This document shows, piece by piece, positions 55,647 through 64,000 of a stretch of DNA of 64,000 bases (its first letter is position 1; each line of letters opens with the position of its first letter). The stretch spans positions 41,066 to 105,065 of the forward strand of contig JAIRXG010000002.1 of the NCBI GenBank assembly GCA_031268335.1, read 5' to 3'. The notes under the pieces are model-generated. The model ran no database searches. It was not told the DNA's origin and saw nothing but the letters and a program-made list of their open reading frames with translations. The stretch comes from Campylobacteraceae bacterium. GTDB taxonomy: Bacteria; Campylobacterota; Campylobacteria; Campylobacterales; Campylobacteraceae. Both the position numbers and the translations under genes were made by a program.

Positions 55647-58600
55647 ATGTATTACATAGGCAAATATTGTTTCAATATTTTTCAAAAGTCTGTTCGCAAA
55701 AAAATAGAATATCACAAAAAAGAGTTCAAAAAATCTTTTTTCATTTCTCTGTTTTTTGCCTCTTTTTTTGCTGCAAATCTATCCGCTTTGTGCACAAATA
55801 CAAGCGGTGTAATTCATTGTGATGATACGGTTGATTCGTCCGTTTACGGATCTTTTGCACAAAATTCAAGTTATGTTATTGATACTGCGGCAAATAACGC
55901 TTACGGTATTCATACAAACAATAATACGGCAGATTTTAAGTTTAATAACTTAAATATTAGCACAGCCGCGACAAACTCTTATGCTCTTTATGCACAAAGC
56001 GGCAATATCACTGCTGGCGGCAATATAGATATAAAGACGCAAGGGGGGGGTTCCGTCGCTATATATGCTTTGCAGGGTTCAAAAGTTTCGTTAGGCAATG
56101 ATGTAAATATATATACGAATGCGTCAACTTCGCAAGGCATATATGCCAAAGGAGCAAATGCTGCAAATAAAGCCGCTGTCAGTATTGGCAATAATTTAAA
56201 TATATTGACGGAAGGTTCGCAAGCACACAGCACTGGCAAAAGCAATTCCGACGGTTTGGTTGCACATTTTGCCGATATTGATATAGGAGATAATTTAAAT
56301 ATATTAACAACAGGTATCGGTAGTTTCGGAATGAGGTTAGATAACAATTCCAACGTTAATATAGGAAATAACGCAACAATTACTACAAGAGGAGACACAG
56401 GATGCGGTGCGTGTGGCACGGGAAGTTCGGGATGGTATTCTTACGGCGTTGAAGTTCGCAGAGGCTCAAATGTCACTATCGGCGATAATTTGACAGTAGA
56501 CGTTACAGGCGTTGGAAGAAACGGTACGATGGCGATACAAGTTCTTAGCGGAGATAGTATGCCGAACGGTTATACCTATTTGACGATAGGAGACAACTTA
56601 AGAGCCATTACCTCGGGACCCGAGATTTCTGTCGGACTTTGGGCTCAAGGCGCATCTGTAGTTAATATAGGCGATAACGCTTTTATAACAACAACAGGAG
56701 GTTTAGGTAAAGGACCTACCAATGCGGTTGCTGCAGATATGAGAGCAAGTTCAGGCGGAGTGTATTATTATCCGAAGATTACTTTTGGCAATAACGCTAC
56801 CATACTTACAACTGGCGGATATTCGCACGCCATTTATGCTCTACAGGGATATATCACTTTAGGAAATAACACAAAAATTATTACTACGGGTGATTCAAGT
56901 ACGGGCGTCTATTCTTGGGGGTCTTCATCAAACCTTGCAAATTCTGTAGGAGGTGCGGCAGTAGTTATAGGCGATAACGCCATTATCAGCACAAGCGGAG
57001 GTTCAGATCTTGTAAGTGTTGCCAATGGAGGTTCCGCCGCGTCTAACGCTATTTATGCCAGACAAGGCGGAAATGTCACTTTGGGAAATAATGCTACCGT
57101 CAGTGTAAGCGGCGATAAAGCTGCTGTTGTATATGTCGCAAATTATTCGCCGACCGCATTAACTGTTTTTCCTACCAGCGTTGTTTTTCAAGGAGAAGCT
57201 ACGTTGAATGCAAACGGTAACAATACTAAAATTTTTGAGATTACATATGCAAACAGCTCAATTGACTTTAACGGAGCAACGACTCTAAACACTTTAGGTG
57301 ATAACATTAACGTGTTTGCAATAAACGATTTAGCGGGTATATATGGTACCAGTAACAACAAATTTAATGAAAATATCCATTTCCACGATGCTCTAAACAT
57401 AAATACTTACGGAGCAAACTCAAAAGCCGTATATCTTGGCAATGGATATACGTATGATTTTAACGCTTTGGATATAAATGTTTACGGTCCCAACTCTTAT
57501 GCTCTACATGTAGCTGGAGGTTCGGATTTAACGCTTGACGATACGACTTCTTTAAAAGTGTTTGACGATAGTTCTTACGCCGTATATGCAAATAACGGCA
57601 TAGTTAGTTCGGATGCTTTAAATACTCTTAACATATTAGGTAATATTTTCAGTGATAATAACGGAGTTATCTCGTTGGAATTTAACGACGCATCATCTTT
57701 TATTGGTTCAGCTTATTCGTTAAACGGCGGAGTTACGGATCTATCGTTTGATAATTCCAAATGGACGGTTAGGGGTAATTCAATCGTAAGCGACTTGAAA
57801 CTTTCAAACGGCGCGATTGTTGATTTGAGTTATAATAACTCTCCTTTGTCAAATTCTACGACGCTTATTGCAGATAATATATTAGGAAACGGCGGAGTGT
57901 TTGGCGTAAGGGTTGATGCCAATAATCTTATAAACGATACGATATTTGTAACTAACAGTTCATACGGAACTCATACAATCAACTTCTATGATAAAACTAC
58001 AGGAGGATATAGCGTTAATGGCAATCTTTCTTTGACGATTGTGCAGTATCTTAACGCTACTGGAGATTATCAGGCAAACTTTATAGGACACGCCGATGTG
58101 GGAGCTTATACTTACGCTCTAACCTTTGACAATACAACGCAAAGTTATTATGTAGGAGACGTAACGCCCTCAGGTATGATTTCTCCTCCGGGAAGCGGAG
58201 CTGTTCTTAGCAACACGGCAGTCTCTTCAATAGGCTTTTTGACGATAAATTATCTGTCTAACTACATAAACACTCAAAGTATTCTTCAAAGAATGGGAGA
58301 ACTTAGAGATAAAACGGAAGATAAAGCAAACAGTGTTGAAGGCGATATGTGGGCTAGAACATATTTCGGAAAGCTTGGTTCTTTTGACGATACTACCAGG
58401 ATAAATAACGTTGAATATTATGGTATTCAAATCGGCGCGGATAAACTATCTTACGTCAGTAACGGCAAGCTTTATACAGGTTTAACTTTCGGATATTTGA
58501 AATCTGATGCCGATTATAGTGTAGGAGACAGCGAAAGTACGATGTATGATTTTGGCGTATATGCTCTATATAAAGACAATAGCAATTTTTATATAGACGC

Positions 58601-59123
58601 GGCTTTAAAATATGTTCAAAACGATAACAGTTTCAATACTCGCACCTCAAATAATTTAACTGTAGACGGAAGCGGGGATAGCAAAGGATTTTCTCTTTCC
58701 GTTGAGGCAGGCAAAAGATATGATATAGCAAGTCTTTATTACATTGAGCCGCAAGCAGAATTGAGCTATGCTAAACAAGGAAGTTTTAGCATAAGTTCAT
58801 CAAACAGTCTCAAAACAAATATTGACGGTTTTGACTCATATCTTGCAAGAGTAGGCGTTGTATTCGGATACAAGTTGAAAGACAGTGCAAATCTATATTT
58901 TAAAACAGGTTATGCAAGAGAGCTTGGCGGTAAAACAACATACTCTTTCAATGACGCTCAAAATACGCAAAAAGAGTATAAACTAAATCAAAATATATTT
59001 GATAATGCTCTTGGCGTTACACTAAGCAGCAATAACCACAATCTCTATCTTGAGGGAGGTTTGCAAAAAGGCAGCGAGTTTGACAACTTAAAAGCCAATG
59101 TAGGATATAGATACAGTTTTTAA
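55647..59123 (+). CDS. Autotransporter (type V secretion) adhesin-like protein with internal G8 tract
   Basis: A 1158-residue autotransporter. A long N-terminal extension (about 30 residues, basic) precedes the hydrophobic signal core FFISLFFASFFAANLSA. The passenger, about residues 55-870, is a repetitive beta-helix built from units like IGDNLNILTTG and IGNNATITTRG, rich in Asn, Gly, Thr and Ser. The C-terminal beta-barrel, about 890-1158, begins near DMWARTYFGKLGSFDD and ends in VGYRYSF with the terminal Phe needed for outer-membrane insertion. No protease triad is seen, so an adhesin or surface-coat role is likely. Eight consecutive G at 56043-56050 (codons 133-135, Gly-Gly-Gly) make it a candidate phase-variable gene; the present length is in frame. 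The start ATG lies inside a TACATGTA octamer. AAAAGGGG is the ribosome-binding site. Confidence 0.9.
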   Translation: MYYIGKYCFNIFQKSVRKKIEYHKKEFKKSFFISLFFASFFAANLSALCTNTSGVIHCDDTVDSSVYGSFAQNSSYVIDTAANNAYGIHTNNNTADFKFNNLNISTAATNSYALYAQSGNITAGGNIDIKTQGGGSVAIYALQGSKVSLGNDVNIYTNASTSQGIYAKGANAANKAAVSIGNNLNILTEGSQAHSTGKSNSDGLVAHFADIDIGDNLNILTTGIGSFGMRLDNNSNVNIGNNATITTRGDTGCGACGTGSSGWYSYGVEVRRGSNVTIGDNLTVDVTGVGRNGTMAIQVLSGDSMPNGYTYLTIGDNLRAITSGPEISVGLWAQGASVVNIGDNAFITTTGGLGKGPTNAVAADMRASSGGVYYYPKITFGNNATILTTGGYSHAIYALQGYITLGNNTKIITTGDSSTGVYSWGSSSNLANSVGGAAVVIGDNAIISTSGGSDLVSVANGGSAASNAIYARQGGNVTLGNNATVSVSGDKAAVVYVANYSPTALTVFPTSVVFQGEATLNANGNNTKIFEITYANSSIDFNGATTLNTLGDNINVFAINDLAGIYGTSNNKFNENIHFHDALNINTYGANSKAVYLGNGYTYDFNALDINVYGPNSYALHVAGGSDLTLDDTTSLKVFDDSSYAVYANNGIVSSDALNTLNILGNIFSDNNGVISLEFNDASSFIGSAYSLNGGVTDLSFDNSKWTVRGNSIVSDLKLSNGAIVDLSYNNSPLSNSTTLIADNILGNGGVFGVRVDANNLINDTIFVTNSSYGTHTINFYDKTTGGYSVNGNLSLTIVQYLNATGDYQANFIGHADVGAYTYALTFDNTTQSYYVGDVTPSGMISPPGSGAVLSNTAVSSIGFLTINYLSNYINTQSILQRMGELRDKTEDKANSVEGDMWARTYFGKLGSFDDTTRINNVEYYGIQIGADKLSYVSNGKLYTGLTFGYLKSDADYSVGDSESTMYDFGVYALYKDNSNFYIDAALKYVQNDNSFNTRTSNNLTVDGSGDSKGFSLSVEAGKRYDIASLYYIEPQAELSYAKQGSFSISSSNSLKTNIDGFDSYLARVGVVFGYKLKDSANLYFKTGYARELGGKTTYSFNDAQNTQKEYKLNQNIFDNALGVTLSSNNHNLYLEGGLQKGSEFDNLKANVGYRYSF
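56043..56050 (+). repeat. G8 homopolymer in the autotransporter gene
   Basis: Eight Gs in AT-rich DNA, in codons 133-135 near the start of the passenger. Poly-G tracts of this sort cause slipped-strand phase variation in Campylobacter. A change of one base would shift the frame and stop the protein early. Confidence 0.85.
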
Positions 59124-59132
59124 ATACCTTTT

Positions 59133-59167
59133 GAGGTTTCTTTATCAGTAATGATCAAGGAAACCTC
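59133..59167. terminator. Hairpin after the autotransporter gene
   Basis: GAGGTTTC/GAAACCTC, an 8-bp perfect stem with a 19-base loop, 10 bases after the stop. No T-run follows. Confidence 0.5.
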
Positions 59168-59257
59168 GCTACATGTATAGACAAATATCAGAATAATAAA
59201 CTTCTCAAAATCCTTAATATAGCGAGAAAATTCATAGAATCTTAATTCTTTGGTTGC

Positions 59258-59263
59258 TATAAT
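59258..59263 (+). promoter_or_regulatory. Extended -10 promoter of atpB
   Basis: TTGCTATAAT, with TG one base before TATAAT, 31 bases before the atpB ATG. Confidence 0.6.
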
Positions 59264-59294
59264 CACCCATAAATTTTTAAAAGCAGGGCTTTAA

Positions 59295-59972
59295 ATGTCT
59301 AAAATTTTTATCTTCACAAGTTTGATAAGCGACAATCACACTTGGATTGTGCTTTCGCAAATACTTATAGTAGCAATCATCATCTTAGTCGCAGCAAAAA
59401 TTGCCGCATCGTCTTTGCAATTGGTGCCTGGCAATACTCAAAATGTTTTTGAAATGTTTTTGGAAGGAATCATCGGCATAGCAAGCGATATAGCTGGTGA
59501 AGAGGTTGCCAGAAAATATCTTCCTCTTGCAGCCACAATTGCTCTTTTTGTTTTTGTGTCAAACATGATAGGAGTGATTCCTGGTTTTGAAGCCCCTACA
59601 AGCAATATCAATATCACCTTGCCGATTGCCGTTATAGTGTTTTTGTACTACAATTTTGAAGGTATAAGAGTAAACGGTGTGCTTAAATATTTCAAACATT
59701 TTCTAGGACCAAAATTATTGCTTGCTCCTTTGATGCTTCCGATAGAGATAACTTCTCATTTTTCAAGAATCATATCGCTCTCTTTTAGGCTTTTCGGAAA
59801 TGTCAAGGGCGACGATTTGTTTTTGATGGTTATACTTTTATTGGCGCCTTGGGTTTTACCTATTTTACCTTTCTTTATATTGGTATTTTTTGGCGCTTTG
59901 CAAGCTTTTATATTTATGATTTTAACTTACGTATATTTAGCGGGTGCCGTACATATCAGCAATGATCACTAA
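59295..59972 (+). CDS. atpB: ATP synthase F0 subunit a
   Basis: A 225-residue subunit a, the half-channel protein of the proton path in the inner membrane. Five to six helices are seen. The essential Arg is in [17 protein letters not shown], and [19 protein letters not shown] matches the last helix. As in other Campylobacterota it is separate from the F1 operon, here heading a run with a small membrane protein and gatB. Confidence 0.97.
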   Translation: MSKIFIFTSLISDNHTWIVLSQILIVAIIILVAAKIAASSLQLVPGNTQNVFEMFLEGIIGIASDIAGEEVARKYLPLAATIALFVFVSNMIGVIPGFEAPTSNINITLPIAVIVFLYYNFEGIRVNGVLKYFKHFLGPKLLLAPLMLPIEITSHFSRIISLSFRLFGNVKGDDLFLMVILLLAPWVLPILPFFILVFFGALQAFIFMILTYVYLAGAVHISNDH

Positions 59973-59987
59973 AAGAGACAAACTTAA

Positions 59988-60290
59988 TTGAAAAAAACTC
60001 ATTTTGATTTCTTAATCAGTTTTTTGATGGGAGCTTCGTGGGCTATCACTGTGTTGGGCGCCATTAAGCTCTTTAGTGTTTTTTTGCCGTTTGGTATTTT
60101 TGCAGCGATAACGGCAGGATTTATAGGCTCTTTGTTCGGACTGTTTTTGGTTATGATTGTGGGATTAGCTTCGATACAAGCTGAAAAGTTGTCCGAACTG
60201 AAGCGCCAAACAAAACTACTTGAGACGCTTTTGCAAAAGAGACCAAAAGGCTCGGATAGTTCGGATGATATCGTATCTGATAACCGATAA
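59988..60290 (+). CDS. Small two-helix membrane protein
   Basis: A 100-residue protein starting at TTG, 15 bases after atpB. Two hydrophobic hairpin helices (FLISFLMGASWAITVLGAI.. and IFAAITAGFIGSLFGLFLVMIVGLA) are followed by a charged coiled tail. A homologue stands next to atpB in C. jejuni (Cj1203c, from memory). Function unknown; a role near the F0 sector, like AtpI, is a guess. Confidence 0.75.
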   Translation: MKKTHFDFLISFLMGASWAITVLGAIKLFSVFLPFGIFAAITAGFIGSLFGLFLVMIVGLASIQAEKLSELKRQTKLLETLLQKRPKGSDSSDDIVSDNR

Positions 60291-60816
60291 AAAATACTAC
60301 GGAAATACCGAACAATCTATAGCCGCAACACTTTTTCAAATTAGTAAAAAACATAAAATAGATTACGCATGTCTGAGAGATAAAAACGCCGAAAATTATG
60401 AAAATTTAGCAAAAACTTTCATCGCTACATGTAACGAATTGCACATAAAGCCCATTTTGCATACTTTTTGGCATAAAACTGCAATTTTAGGTGCTTACGG
60501 CGTTCATTTACCGACAAAAGATTTTGAAAATATTCCTCTGGCAAAAAAAGAAAATGTTTTTGTAGTCGCAAGTGCACATTCGTTAGAAGAGGTAAACAAG
60601 GCGCTTTTTTTTGGAGCTGATTTTATCACGATAAGCCCTATTTTTTTCACTCCTGATAAAAATAAACCTCTTGGTTTAGAGAAGTTAAAAGAAATAACGG
60701 ATAAAATACCAAATAAATGTATCGCGCTTGGCGGTATTTTAGAAAGCTCTCAAATACATATGTGTGAAAAAGCGGGAGCAATCGGATACGCGTCCATTCG
60801 TTATTTTTTAAAATAA
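60265..60816 (+). CDS. ThiE/TenI-like thiamine phosphate synthase family protein
   Basis: A beta/alpha-barrel protein of about 183 residues from the preferred ATG at 60265 (ISYLITDKKYYG). The frame is open further upstream to 60220, but that would overlap the previous gene by 71 bases. Family features are GVHLPTKD, VASAHSLEEVNKALFFGADFITISPIFFTPDK and CIALGGILESSQIHMCEKAGAIGYASIR. ThiE joins thiamine pyrimidine and thiazole phosphates; TenI is a thiazole tautomerase of the same fold. Which applies is undecided: no other thi genes are nearby. A TACATGTA octamer is at 60426. Confidence 0.8.
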   Translation: MISYLITDKKYYGNTEQSIAATLFQISKKHKIDYACLRDKNAENYENLAKTFIATCNELHIKPILHTFWHKTAILGAYGVHLPTKDFENIPLAKKENVFVVASAHSLEEVNKALFFGADFITISPIFFTPDKNKPLGLEKLKEITDKIPNKCIALGGILESSQIHMCEKAGAIGYASIRYFLK

Positions 60817-60828
60817 AGGTTTTACATT

Positions 60829-62256
60829 ATGTTTGAAGTTGTAATAGGTCTTGAAATTCACACCCAATTAAATACGAAAACAAAGATTTTTTGCTCATGC
60901 CCCACAAGTTTTGGCGAAAAACCAAATACAAATGTGTGCCCCGTGTGTTTAGGACTTCCAGGAGCGCTTCCCGTACTAAATAAAGAGGCTGTTAAAAAAT
61001 CAATAGCTTTTGGAACAGCCATCAACGCGACTGTGAACAAACGTTCTATTTTTAACAGAAAAAATTACTTTTATCCTGACCTTCCCAAAGCCTATCAGAT
61101 AAGTCAATTTGAAATTCCTATAGTTGAAAAAGGTGAGGTTTATATAGACCTAAAAGACGGTTCAACAAAAAAGATAGGCGTAACAAGAGCACATTTGGAA
61201 GAGGATGCCGGTAAAAACGTACATGAAGCAAATTTTAGCGGCGTTGATTTGAATCGCGCCGGTACGCCGCTTTTGGAAATAGTAAGTGAACCGGATCTTA
61301 GAAGTTCCGACGAAGCCGTATCGTATCTTAAAAAAATTCATGCGATATTAAGATATCTTAATATCAGCGACGCCAACATGCAAGAAGGTAGTTTTAGATG
61401 CGATGCCAACGTATCTATAAGACCTAAAGGCGATACAAAATTGTATCCGAGAGTTGAGATAAAAAATCTAAACTCGTTTAAATTTATACAAAAAGCTATA
61501 GATTATGAGGTGGAGCGTCAAAGCGAAGCGTGGGAAGATGGCATTTATGATAAAGAAGTTGTGCAGGAGACAAGGCTTTTTAATATAGAAAGCGGTGAGA
61601 CAAGAAGCATGAGGAGTAAAGAGGACAGCGCAGAGTATCGCTATTTTCCCGATCCGGATTTGTTGCCTGTTATAATAGACGATGAAATGATGAAAGAGTG
61701 CGTTAAAATTCCCGAACTTCCGGATGAAAAAAAAGCTCGCTACGTAAAGGAACTCAGTATCAAACCGTACGATGCGGGAGTTATCACAAGTTCCGTTGAA
61801 TTGGCTAAATATTTTGAAGAGATGATTAAATGTGGAGCAAGCGCGAAAAATAGTGTAAATTGGCTTAGTGTCGAACTTTTAGGACGACTTGGAAACGGAG
61901 TAGAGATAGAAAACTCTCCTGTTAAAGCCGATAAATTAGCCGCATTAGTAAAAAGAATAGAAGACGATACGATAAGCGGTAAAGCGGCAAAAGATATTTT
62001 GGATTTTTTGATGCAAAATGAAGAAGACGTTGATAATGTTATTGAAAAATTAGGGCTCAAACAAGTGAGCGACGATAGCGCGATAATAGCGATAATAGAC
62101 GCTGTTCTAAGTGCAAATCAGGACAAAGTCGAACAGATAAAAGCAGGCAAGGATAAACTTTTCGGATTTTTTGTCGGACAAGTGATGAAAGAGAGCAAAG
62201 GCACGGCAAATCCGACAAAAGTAAATGAGCTTTTAAAAGCAAAACTTGGTGTCTAA
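60829..62256 (+). CDS. gatB: Aspartyl/glutamyl-tRNA amidotransferase subunit B
   Basis: A 475-residue GatB, part of GatCAB, which converts misacylated Glu-tRNA(Gln) and Asp-tRNA(Asn). [55 protein letters not shown] and [11 protein letters not shown] are standard. The C-terminal YqeY-like helical domain begins near residue 330 and ends [16 protein letters not shown]. It is followed at 1 base by gpsA. Confidence 0.97.
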   Translation: MFEVVIGLEIHTQLNTKTKIFCSCPTSFGEKPNTNVCPVCLGLPGALPVLNKEAVKKSIAFGTAINATVNKRSIFNRKNYFYPDLPKAYQISQFEIPIVEKGEVYIDLKDGSTKKIGVTRAHLEEDAGKNVHEANFSGVDLNRAGTPLLEIVSEPDLRSSDEAVSYLKKIHAILRYLNISDANMQEGSFRCDANVSIRPKGDTKLYPRVEIKNLNSFKFIQKAIDYEVERQSEAWEDGIYDKEVVQETRLFNIESGETRSMRSKEDSAEYRYFPDPDLLPVIIDDEMMKECVKIPELPDEKKARYVKELSIKPYDAGVITSSVELAKYFEEMIKCGASAKNSVNWLSVELLGRLGNGVEIENSPVKADKLAALVKRIEDDTISGKAAKDILDFLMQNEEDVDNVIEKLGLKQVSDDSAIIAIIDAVLSANQDKVEQIKAGKDKLFGFFVGQVMKESKGTANPTKVNELLKAKLGV

Positions 62257-62257
62257 A

Positions 62258-63142
62258 ATGAATATAGCTGTAATTGGCGGCGGTAAATGGGGACAAGCAT
62301 TGCATTTTGCATTTTCGCAAAGTCATAAAAGCGTAATTGCCTCAAGAACAAAAAAAGAAATTCCTAATTTTGTAAATCTTGCGGAAGCATTGGATAATGA
62401 ATATATCGTTATGGCGCTTCCCGCGCAAATTGTCGGCGAATGGCTTAGAAAAAACTTTAAATACAATAATCAAAAAGTACTTATAGCAGCCAAAGGCATA
62501 GAAGAGAGCAGCGGAAGATTTTTAAACGAGATATTTTCAGACTTTATTCCAAATTCTAACCTTGCCTATCTTTCCGGTCCTACGTTTGCCGCTGAAGTTA
62601 TGAAAGCATTGCCGACAGCTTTGGTGGTAAGTTCTAAAAATCAAGAGACAGCAAAAGAGTTTTGCGCATTTTTTCCAAATTTCATTAAAGCTTATGCTGA
62701 TGACGATATCATTGGAGCAGAGATAAGCGGCGCATATAAAAATGTTTTGGCGATTGCGAGCGGAGTGTGCGACGGACTTGATTTGGGGCTTAATGCACGA
62801 GCAAGTCTTATTGCTAGAGGACTTGTTGAGATGCAAAGATTTGGTTTAAATTTCGGCGCTAAAGAGGCGACATTTTTGGGGCTTAGCGGGGCAGGGGATC
62901 TATTTTTGACCGCTTCAAGCGTGCTTTCACGTAATTATCGCGTAGGAACGGCTTTAGCCAAAGGTGCAAAACTTGATAAAATTTTGCAAGAGTTAGGAGA
63001 AGTGGCTGAGGGGGTTTTAACCTCAAGAGCCATAAGTAAAATCTCAAAAGAGAGAAATATCTATACGCCGATAGCAAGAGAGGTGAGCATGATTATAGAA
63101 GGAAAATCCCCTCTTGATAGTTTGAGAGATTTACTATCGTAA
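62258..63142 (+). CDS. gpsA: Glycerol-3-phosphate dehydrogenase
   Basis: A 294-residue GpsA that reduces dihydroxyacetone phosphate to sn-glycerol-3-phosphate for phospholipids. I start it at ATG 62258 so that NIAVIGGGKWGQALHFAF, the NAD(P) motif, begins at residue 2; an upstream TTG at 62246 would lie inside gatB. AAKGIEESSGRFL, YLSGPTFAAEV and the catalytic Lys in EISGAYKNVLAIASGVCDGL follow, then GLSGAGDLFLTASS. Confidence 0.96.
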   Translation: MNIAVIGGGKWGQALHFAFSQSHKSVIASRTKKEIPNFVNLAEALDNEYIVMALPAQIVGEWLRKNFKYNNQKVLIAAKGIEESSGRFLNEIFSDFIPNSNLAYLSGPTFAAEVMKALPTALVVSSKNQETAKEFCAFFPNFIKAYADDDIIGAEISGAYKNVLAIASGVCDGLDLGLNARASLIARGLVEMQRFGLNFGAKEATFLGLSGAGDLFLTASSVLSRNYRVGTALAKGAKLDKILQELGEVAEGVLTSRAISKISKERNIYTPIAREVSMIIEGKSPLDSLRDLLS

Positions 63143-63164
63143 AAAGGTTTTATCGCATCATTTT

Positions 63165-63170
63165 TATAAT
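63165..63170 (+). promoter_or_regulatory. Predicted -10 element for the pyrC-like gene
   Basis: TATAAT after a T-run (CATCATTTTT), 24 bases before the ATG; AAGGAT is the ribosome-binding site. Confidence 0.5.
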
Positions 63171-63194
63171 AAAAAATTAAATATAAGGATTTGC

Positions 63195-64000
63195 ATGTTA
63201 ATCAAAAATACTAAAATATCCGATGACAAAGTCTTGAAAGATATTCTCATTGAAGAGAATAAAATAGTTAAAATAGCGGACAATATCGCAAGTGAAGACA
63301 ATGAAACGATAGACGCCAACGGAGCATATGTGTTTCCGGGTCTCATAGATCTACATGTAAGGCTTAAAAACGATACATTAAATCAAAAAAATTTAAATAC
63401 TCTTTCTAACGATTGTGCTAAAGGAGGGGTTACAACAGCGCTTATAATTCCAGATTTTCTTCCTCGCCTTGACAATGAGAGTTTCTTAGAACTTTTGAAC
63501 GCTAAAGTAAATACTCTGCCTACAACCATGCTTTTATCAGCCCCTTTGATAAATGAAGATACAAATAAGCTCAACAATATCGCTACTCTAATACAAAACG
63601 GTGCAGTTGCCATATGGGGCAAATCGCACATAAACTCGAATCTCATTAGGCGAGGTATACAATATGCTAAAATGAGAAAAACACCCTTTTTGATAGATTG
63701 CTATGATGATGATTTGGATGATAACGGTGTAATGAATGACGGCGAAGTAGCATTTAAGCTTGGACTTCCTGGTATTTCAAAGATATCGGAAACCAGCGAA
63801 GTAGCCAAACTATGCGAGATAGCAAAATACTATAATATGCCCATTCTTTTTCAAACGCTCTCTACCAAACGCTCGATTGAACTTACAAAAGAGGCGAAAA
63901 AAGCAATAAAATCCTATGCCGAAGTATCTATACATCACTTGCTTAAAAATGATAAGAGTTGCGATGATTTTAACACTCATGCAAAAATTAAGCCGCCCTT
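63195..64000 (+). CDS. pyrC: Dihydroorotase-like protein, 5' part; probable non-catalytic PyrC homologue
   Basis: An open frame from ATG 63195 to the window end (268 codons, continuing outside). The start MLIKNTKISDDKVLKDILIE and GAYVFPGLIDLHVRLKND are those of class I dihydroorotase-like amidohydrolases. The metal-binding HxH motif normally reads DxHxH; here it is DLHVRL, so the second His is replaced by Arg. This points to a structural, non-catalytic partner of aspartate transcarbamoylase (PyrC-prime type) rather than an active enzyme. Position after gatB-gpsA matches the second pyrC-like gene of C. jejuni (Cj1195c, from memory). A TACATGTA octamer at 63352 encodes the LHV of that motif. 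Confidence 0.85.
   Translation, partial: MLIKNTKISDDKVLKDILIEENKIVKIADNIASEDNETIDANGAYVFPGLIDLHVRLKNDTLNQKNLNTLSNDCAKGGVTTALIIPDFLPRLDNESFLELLNAKVNTLPTTMLLSAPLINEDTNKLNNIATLIQNGAVAIWGKSHINSNLIRRGIQYAKMRKTPFLIDCYDDDLDDNGVMNDGEVAFKLGLPGISKISETSEVAKLCEIAKYYNMPILFQTLSTKRSIELTKEAKKAIKSYAEVSIHHLLKNDKSCDDFNTHAKIKPP

Larger units (their letters stand above)
435..63359. repeat. Iterated palindrome TACATGTA, 39 copies across the window
   Basis: Start positions counted by hand: 435, 1049, 1178, 1305, 2627, 7233, 13253, 14920, 15192, 17460, 19300, 19318, 24635, 24952, 25026, 27839, 28094, 29435, 31891, 32799, 33336, 36297, 39458, 39866, 43128, 43851, 44233, 45318, 48430, 48626, 48691, 49854, 55055, 55513, 55644, 57505, 59170, 60426, 63352. 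Twenty-two are inside genes, one spans a start codon and sixteen are between genes. A count of about two is expected at roughly 36% GC. Confidence 0.85.

Noticed and set aside
60220..60264. Upstream extension of the ThiE/TenI-like gene
   Set aside because: It overlaps the previous gene by 71 bases and reads as basic residues that do not look like the family.
62246..62257. TTG start of gpsA inside gatB
   Set aside because: The ATG at 62258 puts the nucleotide-binding motif at the normal place.

Overview
The window is AT-rich chromosomal DNA from a member of the Campylobacterota, order Campylobacterales. I base this on protein style and on several blocks of gene order that match Campylobacter jejuni as I remember it: argG-rplI-hslV-hslU-era; methyltransferase-YkgJ-TPR-trpC; DUF2018-polyprenyl synthase-hemA-proS-fxsA-hemC-ubiD; atpB-small membrane protein-gatB-gpsA-pyrC-like; and hydABCDE. 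The genus is not decided. No rRNA, tRNA, CRISPR array, prophage or intact insertion sequence was seen.

Layout. 1-5.3 kb: the end of murF, a SplB-type radical SAM gene, and ackA and pta for acetate metabolism. 5.3-14.2 kb (minus strand): an eight-gene type IV pilus/type II secretion-like operon in the MSHA order I-J-K-L-M-N-E-G. It corresponds to the cts natural-transformation locus of C. jejuni. 14.2-18.7 kb: era, hslUV, rplI, argG. 18.8-24.4 kb: a lipoprotein, an acetate transporter, an FAD oxidoreductase, and a four-gene run ending in trpC. 24.4-28.1 kb: a TonB-dependent receptor alone between long non-coding stretches. 28.1-36.2 kb: a membrane-bound NiFe uptake hydrogenase operon, hydABCDE-hypF. 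36.7-45.2 kb: an unknown protein, then the haem/menaquinone/proS operon. 45.5-48.2 kb: sulfur amino-acid genes metY-Rrf2-cysK. 48.8-53.3 kb: two M48 metalloproteases flanking a LemA protein. 53.6-55.6 kb: a TIGR02757 gene and a 1.3-kb non-coding region with dispersed palindromic repeats. 55.6-59.1 kb: a large autotransporter. 59.3-64 kb: atpB, a small membrane protein, a ThiE/TenI-like protein, gatB, gpsA and a truncated dihydroorotase-like gene.

Working together: Pta/AckA plus the acetate transporter handle acetate; HydABC feeds electrons from H2 into the menaquinone pool, whose synthesis is supported by UbiD-like and polyprenyl synthase genes; HypF, HydD and HydE mature the hydrogenase; and the cts/msh operon forms a DNA-uptake or pilus machine.

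The most striking signals that ordinary annotation does not explain are four. (1) The 8-bp palindrome TACATGTA occurs 39 times by hand count, against about two expected from base composition. It is present in coding DNA and especially dense between genes, in a window that also carries a DNA-uptake operon. (2) A G8 tract sits inside the autotransporter gene, a probable phase-variation switch. (3) HydE reads as a degenerate HypF paralogue. (4) A cluster of TCATTGCG...GCAATCC palindromic repeats lies upstream of the autotransporter.
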